A DNA stretch of 64,000 bases from Archivesica marissinica (GCA_014843695.1 CM026403.1:46463645-46527644), one strand, 5' to 3'. Counted from the stretch's first letter, positions 1 through 11,196 are shown. The notes: a model not told the origin generated them from the letters alone. Numbers and translations are program-made.

Positions 1-842
1 AGCCCTCGCTACAGTTCTAGCACTCACTACAGTTCTATCCATCGCTACACTTCTAGCCCTCACTACAGTTCTAGCCCTCGCTACAGTTCTATCCATCGCT
101 ACAGTTCTAGCCCTTGCTACAGTTCTATCCATCGCTACAGTTCTAGCCCTCGCTACAGTTTAACCCTTGCTATGGTTCAAGCCCTTGCTACAGTTCAAGC
201 CCTCGCTACAGTTCTATCCATCGCTACAGTTCTAGCCCTCGCTACAGTTCTAGCCCTCGCTACAGTTCTAGCCCTCGCTACAGTTCTAGCCCTCGCTACA
301 GTTCTATCCATCGCTACACTTCTAGTCCTCGCTACAGTTCTATCCATCGCAACAGTTCTAGCCCTAGCTACAGTTCATCCCTCACTACAGTTCAAGCACT
401 CACTACAGTTCATGCCCTCACTACAGTTCAAGCACTCACTACAGTTCAAGCACTCACTACAGTTCAAGCCCTCGCTACAGTTCTAGCCCTAGCTACAGTT
501 CAAGCCCTCGCTACAGTTCTATCCATCGCTACAGTTCTATCCATCACTACAGTTCTATCCATCGCTACAGTTCAAGCCCTCGCTACAGTTCTAGCCCTCG
601 CTAGAGGTCAAGCGCTCGCAATAGGTCAAGCCCTCGCTACAGTTCTATCCATCGCTACAGTTCTATCCATCGCTACAGTTCTATCCATCGTTACAGTTCT
701 ATCCATCGCTACAGGTCAAGCCCTCGCTACAGTTCTAGCCCTCGCTACAGTTCTAGCCCTCGCTACAGTTCAATCCATTGGTACAGTTCTATCCATCGTT
801 ACAGGTCAAGCCCTCGCTACTTCTATCCATCGCTACAGGTCT
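1..842. repeat. 18-bp satellite array 1 (about 47 monomers)
   Basis: Tandem 18-mers of consensus GCCCTCGCTACAGTTCTA, mixed with the variant TTCTATCCATCGCTACAG. The array is already running at the window edge. A marker monomer containing CCCTTGCTATGG lies near 163-175. The last 240 bases or so match the array before 59529 almost exactly, including the rare variant TTCAATCCATTGGTACAG. The open frame at 172-486 is a by-product of the 18-bp period and is not a gene. Confidence 0.97.
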
Positions 843-1353
843 ATTCATAATGAGTTACAGGTTAAAAAGCGATGCAAATTATTGAAAATCTCTCTACAAT
901 GGATGGACACTACTATGCATGACAGCTACATTTTTACACAAGATATGATTGCAAAAGTAGCTACTTTCGAAACAATAGTTGTAATGACCAATGACTAGTT
1001 GGCACGACTCGGTTCAAGATCAGCTCGGTGAAAGGTGTGTGTGTGTGTGTACAGGTGAACTGATCCATCTCCGCAGCTCCATTCTGACGTCGCATCAACT
1101 AAGGCAGAATGTCATGTACTAACTTGATTTACTAAGTAGTTACTAATGCTAACAATAATCCATGTATTCAGGTACAATCTTTTAACAAGTGAACAACCGG
1201 CGACACTTTGTGAAAAATTGTAATATAATTATGATAAGACGCAGATTAACAAGTGATGGATATATCGACTCGCATCACAATGCATTGACTTTAAGATAAC
1301 CTAAACAACCAAAACTTGCATCTGAAACTCTTATTGCGGCTCAAACTCTTATT
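843..1353 (+). repeat. Satellite core unit 1, type A, left-truncated
   Basis: This non-coding unit recurs 16 times in the window. It begins at ATTCATAATGAG and lacks the usual left tag (TTACTATTCAAGTTTTATC), joining the 18-bp array abruptly through CTACAGGTCT. Type A diagnostic sites are GCGATGCAAATTATTGAAAA, CATGACAGC, GTAGCTAC, GAATGTCATGTACTAAC and TCGACTCGCATC. It has a short GT microsatellite near 1036 and a perfect 14-bp palindrome AAAGTAGCTACTTT at 954-967. The same truncated junction recurs at 59529. No open frame of interest was seen. Confidence 0.95.
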
Positions 1354-3528
1354 ACAGGTCAAGCCCTCGCTAAAGGTCAAGCCCTCGCTACAGGTCGAGC
1401 CCTCTATACAGGTTGAGCCGTCACTACAGTTCTAGCCCTCGCTACAGGTCGAGCCCTCGCTACAGGTCGAGCCCTCACTACATTTCTTGCCCTCGCTACA
1501 GGTCGAGCCCTCGCTACAGGTCGAGCCCTCACTACAGTTCTAGCCCTTGCTACAGGTCGAGCCCTCGCTACAGGTCGAGCCCTCGCTACAGGTCGAGCCG
1601 TCACTACAGGTCGAGCCCTCGCTACAGGTCGAGCTGTCACTACTGTTCTAGCCCTCGCTACAGGTCGAGCCGTCACTACAGGTCGAGCCCTCGCTACAGG
1701 TCGAGCCGCCGCTACAGTTCTAGCCCTCACTACATTTCTAGGCTTCACTACAGTTCAAGCCCTCGCTACAGTTCTAGCCCTCGCTACAGTTCTAGCCCAC
1801 GCTACAGTTCAAGCCCTCACTACAGTTAAAGCCCTCGCTACAGTTCTAGTCCTCTCTACAGTTCTAGCCCTCGCTACAGGTCAAGCTCTTGCTACAGTTC
1901 TAGGCCTCGCTACAGATCTATCCCACGCTACAGTTCTAGCCCTCGCTGCAATTCAAGTCCATGCTACAGTTCTAGCCCTTGCTACAGTTCAAGCCCTCAC
2001 TACAGTTCAAGCCCTCGCTACAGTTCTATCCCATGCTACAGATCAAGCCCTCGCTACAGTTCAAGCCCTCGCTACAGTTCTATCCCATGCTACAGTTCAA
2101 GCCCTAGCTACAGATCAAGCACTCGTTACAGTTCAAGCCCATGCTACAGTTCTAGGCCTTGCTACAGTTCAAGTCGTCGCTACAGGTCAAGTCCTCGTCA
2201 AGCCCTCGCTACAGTTGAAGCCCATGCTACAGTTGAAGCCCTCGCAACAGGTCAAGTCCTCGCTACAGTTCAAGTCTTCACTACAGTTCTAGCCCTCGTT
2301 ACAGGTAAGGCCCTTGCTACTGTTCAAGCCTTCGCCCTCGCTACAGTTCAATCCATCGCAACAGTTCTATCCATCGCTACAGTTCTATCCATCGCAACAG
2401 TTCTATCCATCGCTACAGTTCTATCCATCGCTACAGTTCAAGCCCTCGCTACAGTTCTATCCATAGCTACAGTTCAAGCCCTCGCTACAGTTCTATCCAT
2501 CGCTACAGTTCTATCCCTCGCTACAGTTCTATCCATCGCTACAGTTCTATCCATCGCTACAGTTCTATCCATCGCTACAGTTCTATCCATCGCTACAGTT
2601 CTATCCATCGCTACAGTTCTATCCATCGCTACAGTTCTATCCATCGCTACAGTTCTATCCATCGCTACAGTTCTATCCATCGCTACAGTTCTATCCATCG
2701 CTACAGTTCTATCCATCGCTACAGTTCTATCCATCGCTACAGTTCTATCCATCGCTACAGTTCTAGCCCTCGCTACAGTTCTAGCCCTCGCTACAGTTCT
2801 ATCCATCGCTACAGTTCTAGCCATCGCTACAGTTCTAGCCCTCGCTACAGTTCTAGCCCTCGCTACAGTTCTATCCATCGCTACAGTTCTATCCATCGCT
2901 ACAGTTCTATCCATCGCTACAGTTCTATCCATCGCTACAGTTCTAGCCCTCGCTACAGTTCTAACCCTCACTACAGTTTAAGCCCTTGCTATGGTTCAAG
3001 CCCTCGCTACAGTTCTATCCATCGCTACAGTTCTATCCATCGCTACAGTTCTAGCCCTCGCTACAGTTCAAGCCCTCACTAGAGGTCTAGCCCTCGCTAC
3101 AGGTAAGGCCCTCACTACAGTTCAAGCCCTCGCTAAAGTTCTAGCCCTCACTACAATTCTAGCCCTCGCTACAGTTCTAGCCCTCACTACAGTTCTAGCC
3201 CTCACTACAGTTCTAGTCCTCGCTACAGTTCTAGCGCTTGCTACAGGTCAAGCCCTAGCTACAGTTCAAGCTCTCGTTACAGATCTAGCCCTCGCTACAG
3301 TTCAAGCCATTGCTATAGGTCAAGCCCTTGCTACAGTTCAAGCCCTCGCTACAGGTCAAGCACTCATTACAGGTAAAGCCCTCGCTACAGTTCAAGCCCT
3401 TGCTACAGGTAAAGCCCTCGCTACAGGTCAAGCACTCATTACAAGTAAAGCCCTCGCTACAGTTCAAGCCCTCGCTACAGTTCAAGCACTAACTACAGTT
3501 CAAGCCCTCGCTACAGTTCAAGCCCTTA
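1354..3528. repeat. 18-bp satellite array 2 (about 121 monomers)
   Basis: The array is zoned. At 1354-1750 the monomers carry GGTCGAGCC. Mixed GTTCAAGCC and GTTCTAGCC types follow to about 2340. A highly homogenised run of TTCTATCCATCGCTACAG spans about 2525-2760. The last 250 bp are a distinctive monomer series with CACTCATTACAGG that precedes most type B cores. Open frames on both strands (for example 2474-2971 minus) are period artefacts. The counterpart is 60044-62282. Confidence 0.97.
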
Positions 3529-4095
3529 CTATTCAAGTTTTATCTTTAATACGCGACACTTAGAAAACTATTCATAATGAGTTACAGGTTAAAAAGCGAT
3601 CCAAATTATTGACAATCTCCTTACAATGGATGGACACTACTATGCATGGCAGCTACATGTTTACACAAGATATGATTGCAAAAGTAGGTACTTTCGAAAC
3701 CATAGTTGTAATGACCAATGACTAGTTGGCACGACTCGGTTCAAGATCAGCTCGGTGAAAGGTGTGTGTGTGTACAGGTGAACTGATCCATCCCCGCAGC
3801 TCCATTCTGACGTCGCATCAACTAAGGCAGAAAGTCATGTACGAACTTGATTTACTAAGTAGTTACTAATGCTAACAATAATCCATTTATTCAGGTACAA
3901 TTTTTTAACTAGTGAACAACAGGCGACACTTTGTGAAAAATTGTAATATAATTATGATAAGACGCAGATTAACAAGTGATGGGATATATTGACTCACATC
4001 ACAATACATTGACATTAAGTTAACTTAAATAACAAAAAATCTAACAAACTCTTACTGCAGCTTAAACTCTTACTGCGGCTCAAACTCTTATTACA
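3529..4095 (+). repeat. Satellite core unit 2, type B with an A-like tract
   Basis: Full-length core with the B left tag (AATACGCGACACTTAG) and B sites GCGATCCAAATTATTGACAA, CATGGCAGC, GTAGGTAC, AAAGTCATGTACGAAC and TTGACTCACATC. At 3910-3937 it carries four type A bases (CTAG, GGCG, ACTTT, GAAAA) that its close counterpart at 62283-62851 lacks, which looks like a short gene-conversion tract. Its right edge is made of degenerate 18-mers (CTCAAACTCTTACTGCGG). Confidence 0.95.
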
Positions 4096-4710
4096 GGTCA
4101 AGCCCTCGCTACAGGTCAAGCCCTCATTACAGGTCAAGCCCTCGCTACAGGTCAAGCCCATGCTACAGTTCTAGCCCTTGCTACAGGTCTAGCCCTAGCT
4201 ACAGTTCAAGCCCCAACTACAGTTCTAGCCCTCGCTACGGTTCTAGCCCTCACTACAGATCAAGCCCTCGCTACATTTCAAGCCCCAACTACATTTCAAT
4301 CCCCAACTACAGTTCTAGCCCTTGCTACAGTTCTAGCCCTCGCTACAGTTCTAGCCCACGCTACAGTTCTAGCCCATGCTACAGTTCAAGCCCTCGCTAC
4401 AGTTCTAGTCCTCTCTACAATTCTAGCCCTCGCTACAGGTAAAGCCCTCACTACAGTTCTATCCCATGCTACAGTTCAAGCCTTTGCTACAGTTCAAGCC
4501 CTAGCTACAGGTCAAGCACTCGTTACAGGTCAAGTCCTCGTCAAGCCCTCGCCACAGTTCAAGCCCATGCTACAGTTCAAGCCCTAGCTACAGTTCTAGC
4601 CCTAGCTACAATTCAAGCACTCGCTACAGTTCAAGCCCTAGCTACAATTCAAGCCCTCGCTACAGTTCAAGCCCTCGCTACAGGTAAAGTCCTCGCTACA
4701 CATCAAGCCC
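4096..4710. repeat. 18-bp satellite array 3 (34 monomers, divergent type)
   Basis: Short array of diverse monomers including GTTCAAGCCCCAACTACA and GTTCTAGCCCACGCTACA. It keeps almost the same monomer order and length (615-616 bp) as 16494-17109 and 62852-63467, so it is copied as a block rather than expanding by monomer slippage. Confidence 0.96.
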
Positions 4711-4776
4711 TTACTATTCAAGTTTTATCTTTAAGACGAGACATTTAGAACACTATTCATAATGAGTTACAGGTTA
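4711..4776 (+). repeat. Satellite core unit 3, cut by the scaffold gap
   Basis: Only the left tag with the A signature (AAGACGAGACATTTAGAACAC) and the first bases ATTCATAATGAGTTACAGG are present before the N run. The matching complete units start at 17110 and 63468. Confidence 0.93.
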
Positions 4777-5776
4777 NNNNNNNNNNNNNNNNNNNNNNNN
4801 NNNNNNNNNNNNNNNNNNNNNNNNNNNNNNNNNNNNNNNNNNNNNNNNNNNNNNNNNNNNNNNNNNNNNNNNNNNNNNNNNNNNNNNNNNNNNNNNNNNN
4901 NNNNNNNNNNNNNNNNNNNNNNNNNNNNNNNNNNNNNNNNNNNNNNNNNNNNNNNNNNNNNNNNNNNNNNNNNNNNNNNNNNNNNNNNNNNNNNNNNNNN
5001 NNNNNNNNNNNNNNNNNNNNNNNNNNNNNNNNNNNNNNNNNNNNNNNNNNNNNNNNNNNNNNNNNNNNNNNNNNNNNNNNNNNNNNNNNNNNNNNNNNNN
5101 NNNNNNNNNNNNNNNNNNNNNNNNNNNNNNNNNNNNNNNNNNNNNNNNNNNNNNNNNNNNNNNNNNNNNNNNNNNNNNNNNNNNNNNNNNNNNNNNNNNN
5201 NNNNNNNNNNNNNNNNNNNNNNNNNNNNNNNNNNNNNNNNNNNNNNNNNNNNNNNNNNNNNNNNNNNNNNNNNNNNNNNNNNNNNNNNNNNNNNNNNNNN
5301 NNNNNNNNNNNNNNNNNNNNNNNNNNNNNNNNNNNNNNNNNNNNNNNNNNNNNNNNNNNNNNNNNNNNNNNNNNNNNNNNNNNNNNNNNNNNNNNNNNNN
5401 NNNNNNNNNNNNNNNNNNNNNNNNNNNNNNNNNNNNNNNNNNNNNNNNNNNNNNNNNNNNNNNNNNNNNNNNNNNNNNNNNNNNNNNNNNNNNNNNNNNN
5501 NNNNNNNNNNNNNNNNNNNNNNNNNNNNNNNNNNNNNNNNNNNNNNNNNNNNNNNNNNNNNNNNNNNNNNNNNNNNNNNNNNNNNNNNNNNNNNNNNNNN
5601 NNNNNNNNNNNNNNNNNNNNNNNNNNNNNNNNNNNNNNNNNNNNNNNNNNNNNNNNNNNNNNNNNNNNNNNNNNNNNNNNNNNNNNNNNNNNNNNNNNNN
5701 NNNNNNNNNNNNNNNNNNNNNNNNNNNNNNNNNNNNNNNNNNNNNNNNNNNNNNNNNNNNNNNNNNNNNNNNNNNN
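4777..5776. other. Scaffold gap of 1000 N
   Basis: Exactly 1000 N, a conventional placeholder for a gap of unknown size. The left flank is inside a satellite core and the right flank is inside a pogo-like transposon, so adjacency across it is not shown by sequence. Open frames reported across it are meaningless. Confidence 0.99.
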
Positions 5777-6287
5777 CATTCACATCTAATTAGATCGTAT
5801 TAAAACTAATTACTCAAACATGAAAAGAGATTAACAAACCTGCAATTGCAAAGGACATAATTAAATAGTGTTCAGTCGTAATCCATTTGAAAACAACGTA
5901 ATTAAAACAAATTTTCAGCATCATTGGTTTTTATCACGCTTTTATGTTCTCACAACACCACGTCGGATGTAAACAATACGGATAAAACACCAATATGCCG
6001 ACTGATTAATTGACTTGTGAAAACACGGAAGGTGTTATGTTTCAGGTGAGACAAAGGTTGTTTCGGATCCGGATTTTATGCCGCTGGCTGTTCGGTTTTC
6101 AGGGGTAATTTGCAATAGAAATGTGCACAAATGGTCCCGAAAACTTGTCCGGTATTCGGAAAAGAGAGGTTCTGGTTTAGAGAGGTTTTTTTATAATGAA
6201 CAAAGGGAAAATATCGGGACCGCGAAAATTGTCCGGTTTGGAGGGAATTCCGATTTAGACGGGTTCCGGTTTTGAGGGGTTTCACTG
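5777..6287. mobile_element. Pogo/Tigger-like non-autonomous element, right part (copy 1)
   Basis: Right-hand portion of the element seen whole at 43790-44549; the left end is lost in the gap. It ends ...GAGGGGTTTCACTG followed by the target TA at 6288-6289. Subterminal repeats related to the terminus are visible (GGTTTAGAGAGG, GTCCGGTTTGGAGGG). No transposase frame is present; the 65-codon open frame at 6078 is only the subterminal repeat region. It differs from copy 2 by a few substitutions and small indels (for example GAACAAAGGG against GAACAAAGAAGGG). Confidence 0.85.
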
Positions 6288-6692
6288 TATTTGTACAGTC
6301 CTTTATAACATGTATTACGAGTATATAAATATTACATAATTATATGTATTTGTACAGTCATTTATACGTGTAATATATATGTATTTGTACAGTCCTTTGT
6401 TGCATGTATTACGAGTATATAAATATTACATAATTATATGTATTTGTACAGTCATTTATACGTGTAATATATATGTATTTGTACAGTCCTTTATAGCATG
6501 TATTACGAGTATATAAATATTACATAATTATATGTATTTGTACAGTCATTTATACGTGTAATATATATGTATTTGTACAGTCCTTTATAGCATGTATTAC
6601 GAGTATATAAATATTACATAATTATATGTATTTGTACAGTCATTTATACTTGTAATATATATGTATTTGTACAGTCATTTATAACACATGTC
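6288..6692. repeat. 94-bp satellite (about 4 copies, copy 1)
   Basis: CAGTCC anchors fall at 6296, 6390, 6484 and 6578, giving a 94-bp period. Each unit contains two related half-units starting GTATTTGTACAGTC, one with CCTTTATAGCATGTATTACG and the other with ATTTATACGTG. AT-rich and non-coding. The duplicate at 44550-45186 has more units. Confidence 0.95.
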
Positions 6693-7106
6693 ACTTTATA
6701 AATGAATTATCTATCTGTCTATTATTAATGTGTAGGTGTGCCAGTAATTGACAAGTTTCTTCATACTAGACAATGACACAGTTGAAACACTTTTCTTCAC
6801 AAGTTTGAATGTCGCTGAAGACGATCAGTTCACTAGTCTATATTAACACATTATTCTCAATATGCCATGTAAGTCTAATTCAAACTCCCTCAATATTCTT
6901 CAACCTAGCTGTTGTATTAGATACCGTTTGTCCCTGCGTTTGCTGTCCCAGGATGTTAATGATAGCTTGGCAAGGGTTAACAACGTCATAGTTTTATTGA
7001 TGTATTGTTTACAGCCTCAAAGTTCCATATAAGTAATGTTGCCTTCCATTAAGCTAAACAGTACTCGCCATTCAGCTCGTGTTTTTGGCAGTCCTTAATC
7101 GTGTCT
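6693..7106. other. Low-copy spacer of the duplicated block, no gene seen
   Basis: Non-repetitive sequence between the 94-bp and 57-bp repeats. It is nearly identical to 45187-45596, with single-base differences such as ATACCGTTTG against ATACCATTTG. The 60-codon open frame at 6809 is conserved only because the block is duplicated; it has no splice or start context that convinces. Confidence 0.7.
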
Positions 7107-7337
7107 TCGTACTAGCATAGTCCACGATACCAGTTCACTAGAAAGCAGTGCTGTCTGTTGCTGCAGTACTAGCATTGTCCACGATACCGGTACACTAGAA
7201 AGCAGTGTCGCCTGTTGCTGCAGTACTAGCATAGTCCACGATACCGGTACACTAGAAAGCAGCGACGCCTGTTGCTGCAGTACTAGAATAGTCCACGATA
7301 CCGATTCAATAGAAAGCAGTGCCGCCCGTTGCTGCAA
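7107..7337. repeat. 57-bp minisatellite (4 units, copy 1)
   Basis: TACTAG anchors at 7110, 7167, 7224 and 7281 give a period of exactly 57 bp. Units contain GTCCACGATACCGGTACACT and TGTTGCTGCAG. Because 57 is divisible by three, a 94-codon minus-strand frame stays open over it (19-residue repeat); this is not taken as a gene. Confidence 0.95.
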
Positions 7338-7540
7338 TAAAGAGTAGATATTGTAGAGTAACAGTACTAATTGCCTCATCTAGGCGAGATATAATATGAA
7401 AACATTACAAATAATTTCTTAGCAGTATTTGAGGAAAGTTCTGGTATTGTGAATAAATTATAGCTAATGCTCTTATATGTGACTTATTTATGTCAGTCAC
7501 CACAACAGTGGAAACATATCTTGTTCAACTCTGCTTGTAT

Positions 7541-7792
7541 AACTATAACAACATAGTACAAGATACCACATAACATAGTACAAGATACCACATAACATAG
7601 TACAAGATACCACATAACATAGTACAAGATACCACATAACATAGTACAAGATACCACATAACATAGTACAAGATACCACATAACATAGTACAAGATACTA
7701 CATAACATAGTACAAGATACCACATAACATAGTACAAGATACCACATAACATAGTACAAGATACCACATAACATAGTACAAGATACCACATA
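7541..7792. repeat. 22-bp tandem repeat (about 11 units), copy 1 only
   Basis: Units of ATAACATAGTACAAGATACC plus AC. The unit equals the adjacent 37-bp monomer with an internal 15 bp (TATAATGCTTTCAAC) removed. It is absent from the duplicate block, where the 37-bp array follows the shared flank directly. Overlapping minus-strand frames with a repeated cysteine/tyrosine motif are period artefacts. Confidence 0.93.
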
Positions 7793-9596
7793 ACTATAAT
7801 GCTTTCCACATAACTATAATGCTTTCAATAAAGTACAAGATACCACATAACTATAATGCCTTCAATATAGTACAAGATACCGTATAACTATAATGCCTTC
7901 AATATAGTACAAGATACCGTATAACTATAATGCTTTCACTATAGTACAAGATACCACATAACTATAATGCTTTCAACATAGTACAAGATACAACATAACT
8001 ATAATGCTTTCAACATAGTACAAGACACCACATAACTATAATGCTTTCAACACAGTACAAGATACCACATAACTATAATGCTTTCAATATAGTACAATAT
8101 ACCACATAACTATAATGCTTTCAATATACCACATAACTATAATGCTTTCAACATAGTAAAAGATACCACATAACTATAATGCTCTCAATATAGTACAAGA
8201 TACCACATAACTATAATGCTTTCAATATAGTACAATATACCACATAACTATAATGCTTTCAATATAGTACAAGATACCACATAACTATAATGCTTTCAAT
8301 ATAGTACAAGACACCACATAACTATAATGCTTTCAACATAGTACAAGATACCACATAACTATAATGCTTTCAATATAGTACAAGATACCGTATAACTATA
8401 ATGCTTTCAATATAGTACAAGACACCACATAACTATAATGCTTTCAACATAGTACAATATACCACATAACTATAATGCTTTCAACATAGTACAATATACC
8501 ACATAACTATAATGCTTTCAATATAGTACAAGACACCACATAACTATAATGCTTTCAACATAGTACAAGATACCACATAACTATAATGCTTTCAACATAG
8601 TACAAGATACCACATAACTATAATGCTTTCAACAAAGTACAAGATACCGTATAACCATAATGCTTTCAACAAAGTACAAGATACCGTATAACTATAATGC
8701 TTTCAACATAGTACAAGATACCATATAACTATAATGCTTTCAACATAGTACAAGACACCACATAACTATAATGCTTTCAACATAGTACAATATACCGTAT
8801 AACTATAATGCTTTCAACATAGTACAAGACACCACATAACTATAATGCTTTCAACATAGTACAATATACCGTATAACTATAATGCTTTCAACATAGTACA
8901 AGATACCACATAACTATAATGCTTTCAACATAGTACAAGATACCGTATAACTATAATGCTTTCAACAAAGTACAAGATACCGTATAACTATAATGCTTTC
9001 AACATAGTACAAGATACCATATAACCATAATGCTTTCAACATAGTACAAGACACCACATAACTATAATGCTTTCAACATAGTACAAGATACCGTATAACT
9101 ATAATTCTTTCAACATAGTACAAGACACCACATAACTATAATGCTTTCAACATAGTACAAGACACCACATAACTATAATGCTTTCAACAAAGTACAAGAT
9201 ACCGTATAACTATAATGCTTTCAACATAGTACAAGACACCACATAACTATAATGCTTTCAATATAGTACAAGACACCACATAACTATAATGCTTTCAACA
9301 TAGTACAAGATACTACATAACTATAATGCTTTCAATATAGTACAATATACCACATAACCATAATGCTTTCAACATAGTACAAGACACCACATAACTATAA
9401 TGCTTTCAACATAGTACAAGATACCACATAACTATAATGCTTTCAACATAGTACAAGATACGACATAACCATAATGCTTTCAACATAGTACAAGATACCA
9501 CATAACTATAATGCTTTCAACATAGTACAAGATACCACATAACCATAATGCTTTCAATATAGTACAATATACGTATAACTATAATGCTTTCAACAT
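7793..9596. repeat. 37-bp satellite (about 48 units, copy 1)
   Basis: Units of ATAACTATAATGCTTTCAAC followed by ATAGTACAAGATACCAC. Recurrent variants are CCGTATAAC for CCACATAAC, AATATAGTAC for AACATAGTAC, and AAGACACC for AAGATACC. The array ends at AACATACCAATTTCC. The duplicate at 46016-47190 has about 32 units. Confidence 0.96.
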
Positions 9597-9904
9597 ACCA
9601 ATTTCCAAGCTGCAAAGTATGATAACTGTTAAAAAAATGTAGATTGATCAGGTCCTTGATGGACTTCCAGAAATATGAATACCGAACAAGCATTGCATGT
9701 TACAAGTATGCATACAATGAATGCCAGAAGGAGGTATGTCTCGGTAACTTTTGTAATGAAATACAATGAATGACTGAACAGTATGTCAGCATTAATATCT
9801 AAAGGATGCATTAAACTAAGACTACGAAAACACAATGCCGATAACAAATACCAGGGCTATACTAATATTAAAAAGCAGAATAAAATTAATCTGCAATTAC
9901 CGAG
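9597..9904. other. Low-copy spacer of the duplicated block
   Basis: About 300 bp of non-repetitive sequence between the 37-bp and 31-bp arrays, nearly identical to 47191-47499. A 72-codon minus frame (9629-9847) is identical in both copies, which follows from the recent duplication. No domain was recognised. Confidence 0.65.
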
Positions 9905-10087
9905 TTATGAATGTTGAGATGCTGTCAGCAGGACTTCAGGATTGTTGGGAGGTTGTCAGCAGGACATCATGAATGTTGAGATCCTGTCAGCACGACTTCA
10001 TGAATGTTGAGATGCTGTCAGCACGACTTCATGAATGTTGAGATGCTGTCAGCAGGACTTCATGAATGTTGAGATGTTGTCAGCAGA
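9905..10087. repeat. 31-bp minisatellite (about 6 units, copy 1)
   Basis: Units of ATGAATGTTGAGATGCTGTC plus AGCAGGACTTC. The second unit is diverged (GATTGTTGGGAGGTTGTC). The copy at 47500-47713 has one extra unit. After it, 118 bp of spacer (10088-10205) leads straight into 18-bp monomers. Confidence 0.93.
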
Positions 10088-10205
10088 AATCCCTTCGATT
10101 GACGGACACACGCAGTACTAATGAACACTTGTAGGAGATGATCTTGCCGAATATGAGGGGTGTTTAGACTGAAAATAAACAGAAACTTGCACACTATACA
10201 ATATT

Positions 10206-11196
10206 TATCGCTACAGGTAAAGCCCTAGCTACAGTTCAAGCCCTCGCTACAATTCAAGCCCTCGCTACAGTTCAAGCCCTCGCTACAATTCAAGCCCTCG
10301 CTACAGTTCAAGCCCACGCTACAGTTCAGGCCCTCGCTACAGTTCAAGCCCTCGCTACAATTCAAGCCCTCGCTACAGTTCAAGCCCTCGCTACAGTTCA
10401 AGCCCGCGCTACAGTTCAAGCCCACGCTACAGTTCAGGCCCTCGCTACAGGTAAAGCCCTCGCTACAATTCAAGCCCTCGCTACAGTTCAAGCCCTCACT
10501 ACAGTTCAAGCCCTCGCTACAATTCAACCCTTGCTACAGTTCAAGCCCTCGTTACAGTTCAAGCCTTCACTACAGTTCAAGCCTTCACTACAGTTCTAGC
10601 CCTCGCCATAGGTAAAGCCTTCGCTACAGGTAAATCCCTCGCTACAGTTCAAGCCCACACTACAATTCAAGTCCTCGCTACAGTTCAAGCCCTCGCTACA
10701 GTACAAACCCTCGCTACAGCTCAAGCCCTCACTACAGGCCAGGTCCTCGCTACAGTTCAAGCCCTCACTAGAGTTCTAGCCCTCGCTACAGGTAAGGCCC
10801 TCACTACAGTTCAAGCCCTCGCTAAAGTTCTAGCCCTCACTACAATTCTAGCCCTCGCTACAGTTCTAGCCCTCACTACAGTTCTAGCCCTCACTACAGT
10901 TCTAGTCCTCGCTACAGTTCTAGCCCTTGCTACAGGTCAAGCCCTAGCTACAGTTCAAGCTCTCGTTACTGATCTAGCCCTCGCTACAGGTCAAGCCCTT
11001 GCTACAGTTCAAGCCCTCGCTACAGGTCAAGCACTCATTACATATAAAGCACTCGCTACAGTTCAAGCCCTTGTTACAGGAAAAGCCCTCGCTACAGGTC
11101 AAGCACTCATTATGAGTAAAGCCCTCACTACAGTTCAAGCCCTCGCTACAGTTCAAGCACTTACTACAGTTCAAGCCCTCGCTACAGTTCAAGCCC
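10206..11196. repeat. 18-bp satellite array 4 (about 55 monomers)
   Basis: Begins at ATTTATCGCTACAGGTAAAG, where the duplicated block meets the satellite. The first half is dominated by TTCAAGCCCTCGCTACA monomers with AATTCAAG variants. The last 250 bp carry the series with CACTCATTACA that precedes type B cores. The equivalent array after the second block (47834-48409) is shorter by about 23 monomers. Confidence 0.96.

Noticed and set aside
985..1030. Pol III promoter in the satellite core (GGTTCAAGATC)
   Set aside because: B-box-like, but no A box lies at a suitable distance, so it is not evidence for a tRNA-derived core.
843..1353. Core plus array as a Helitron-type element carrying tandem repeats
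   Set aside because: No CTRR terminus with hairpin, no consistent insertion site and no copy outside the satellite in this window; a genome-wide copy search would be needed to revive the idea.
4757..5793. Long open frames across the first N run
   Set aside because: They consist of unknown bases only. The same applies to 41513-42625.
6078..6275. Open frame of 65 codons repeated near 44337
   Set aside because: It lies in the subterminal repeats of the pogo-like element, and a 3-bp indel between copies is neutral to frame only by chance. No domain.
7493..7809. Cysteine/tyrosine-rich minus-strand frames
   Set aside because: Three overlapping minus frames are open at once over a 22-bp repeat, which is expected of a short repeat, not of a gene.
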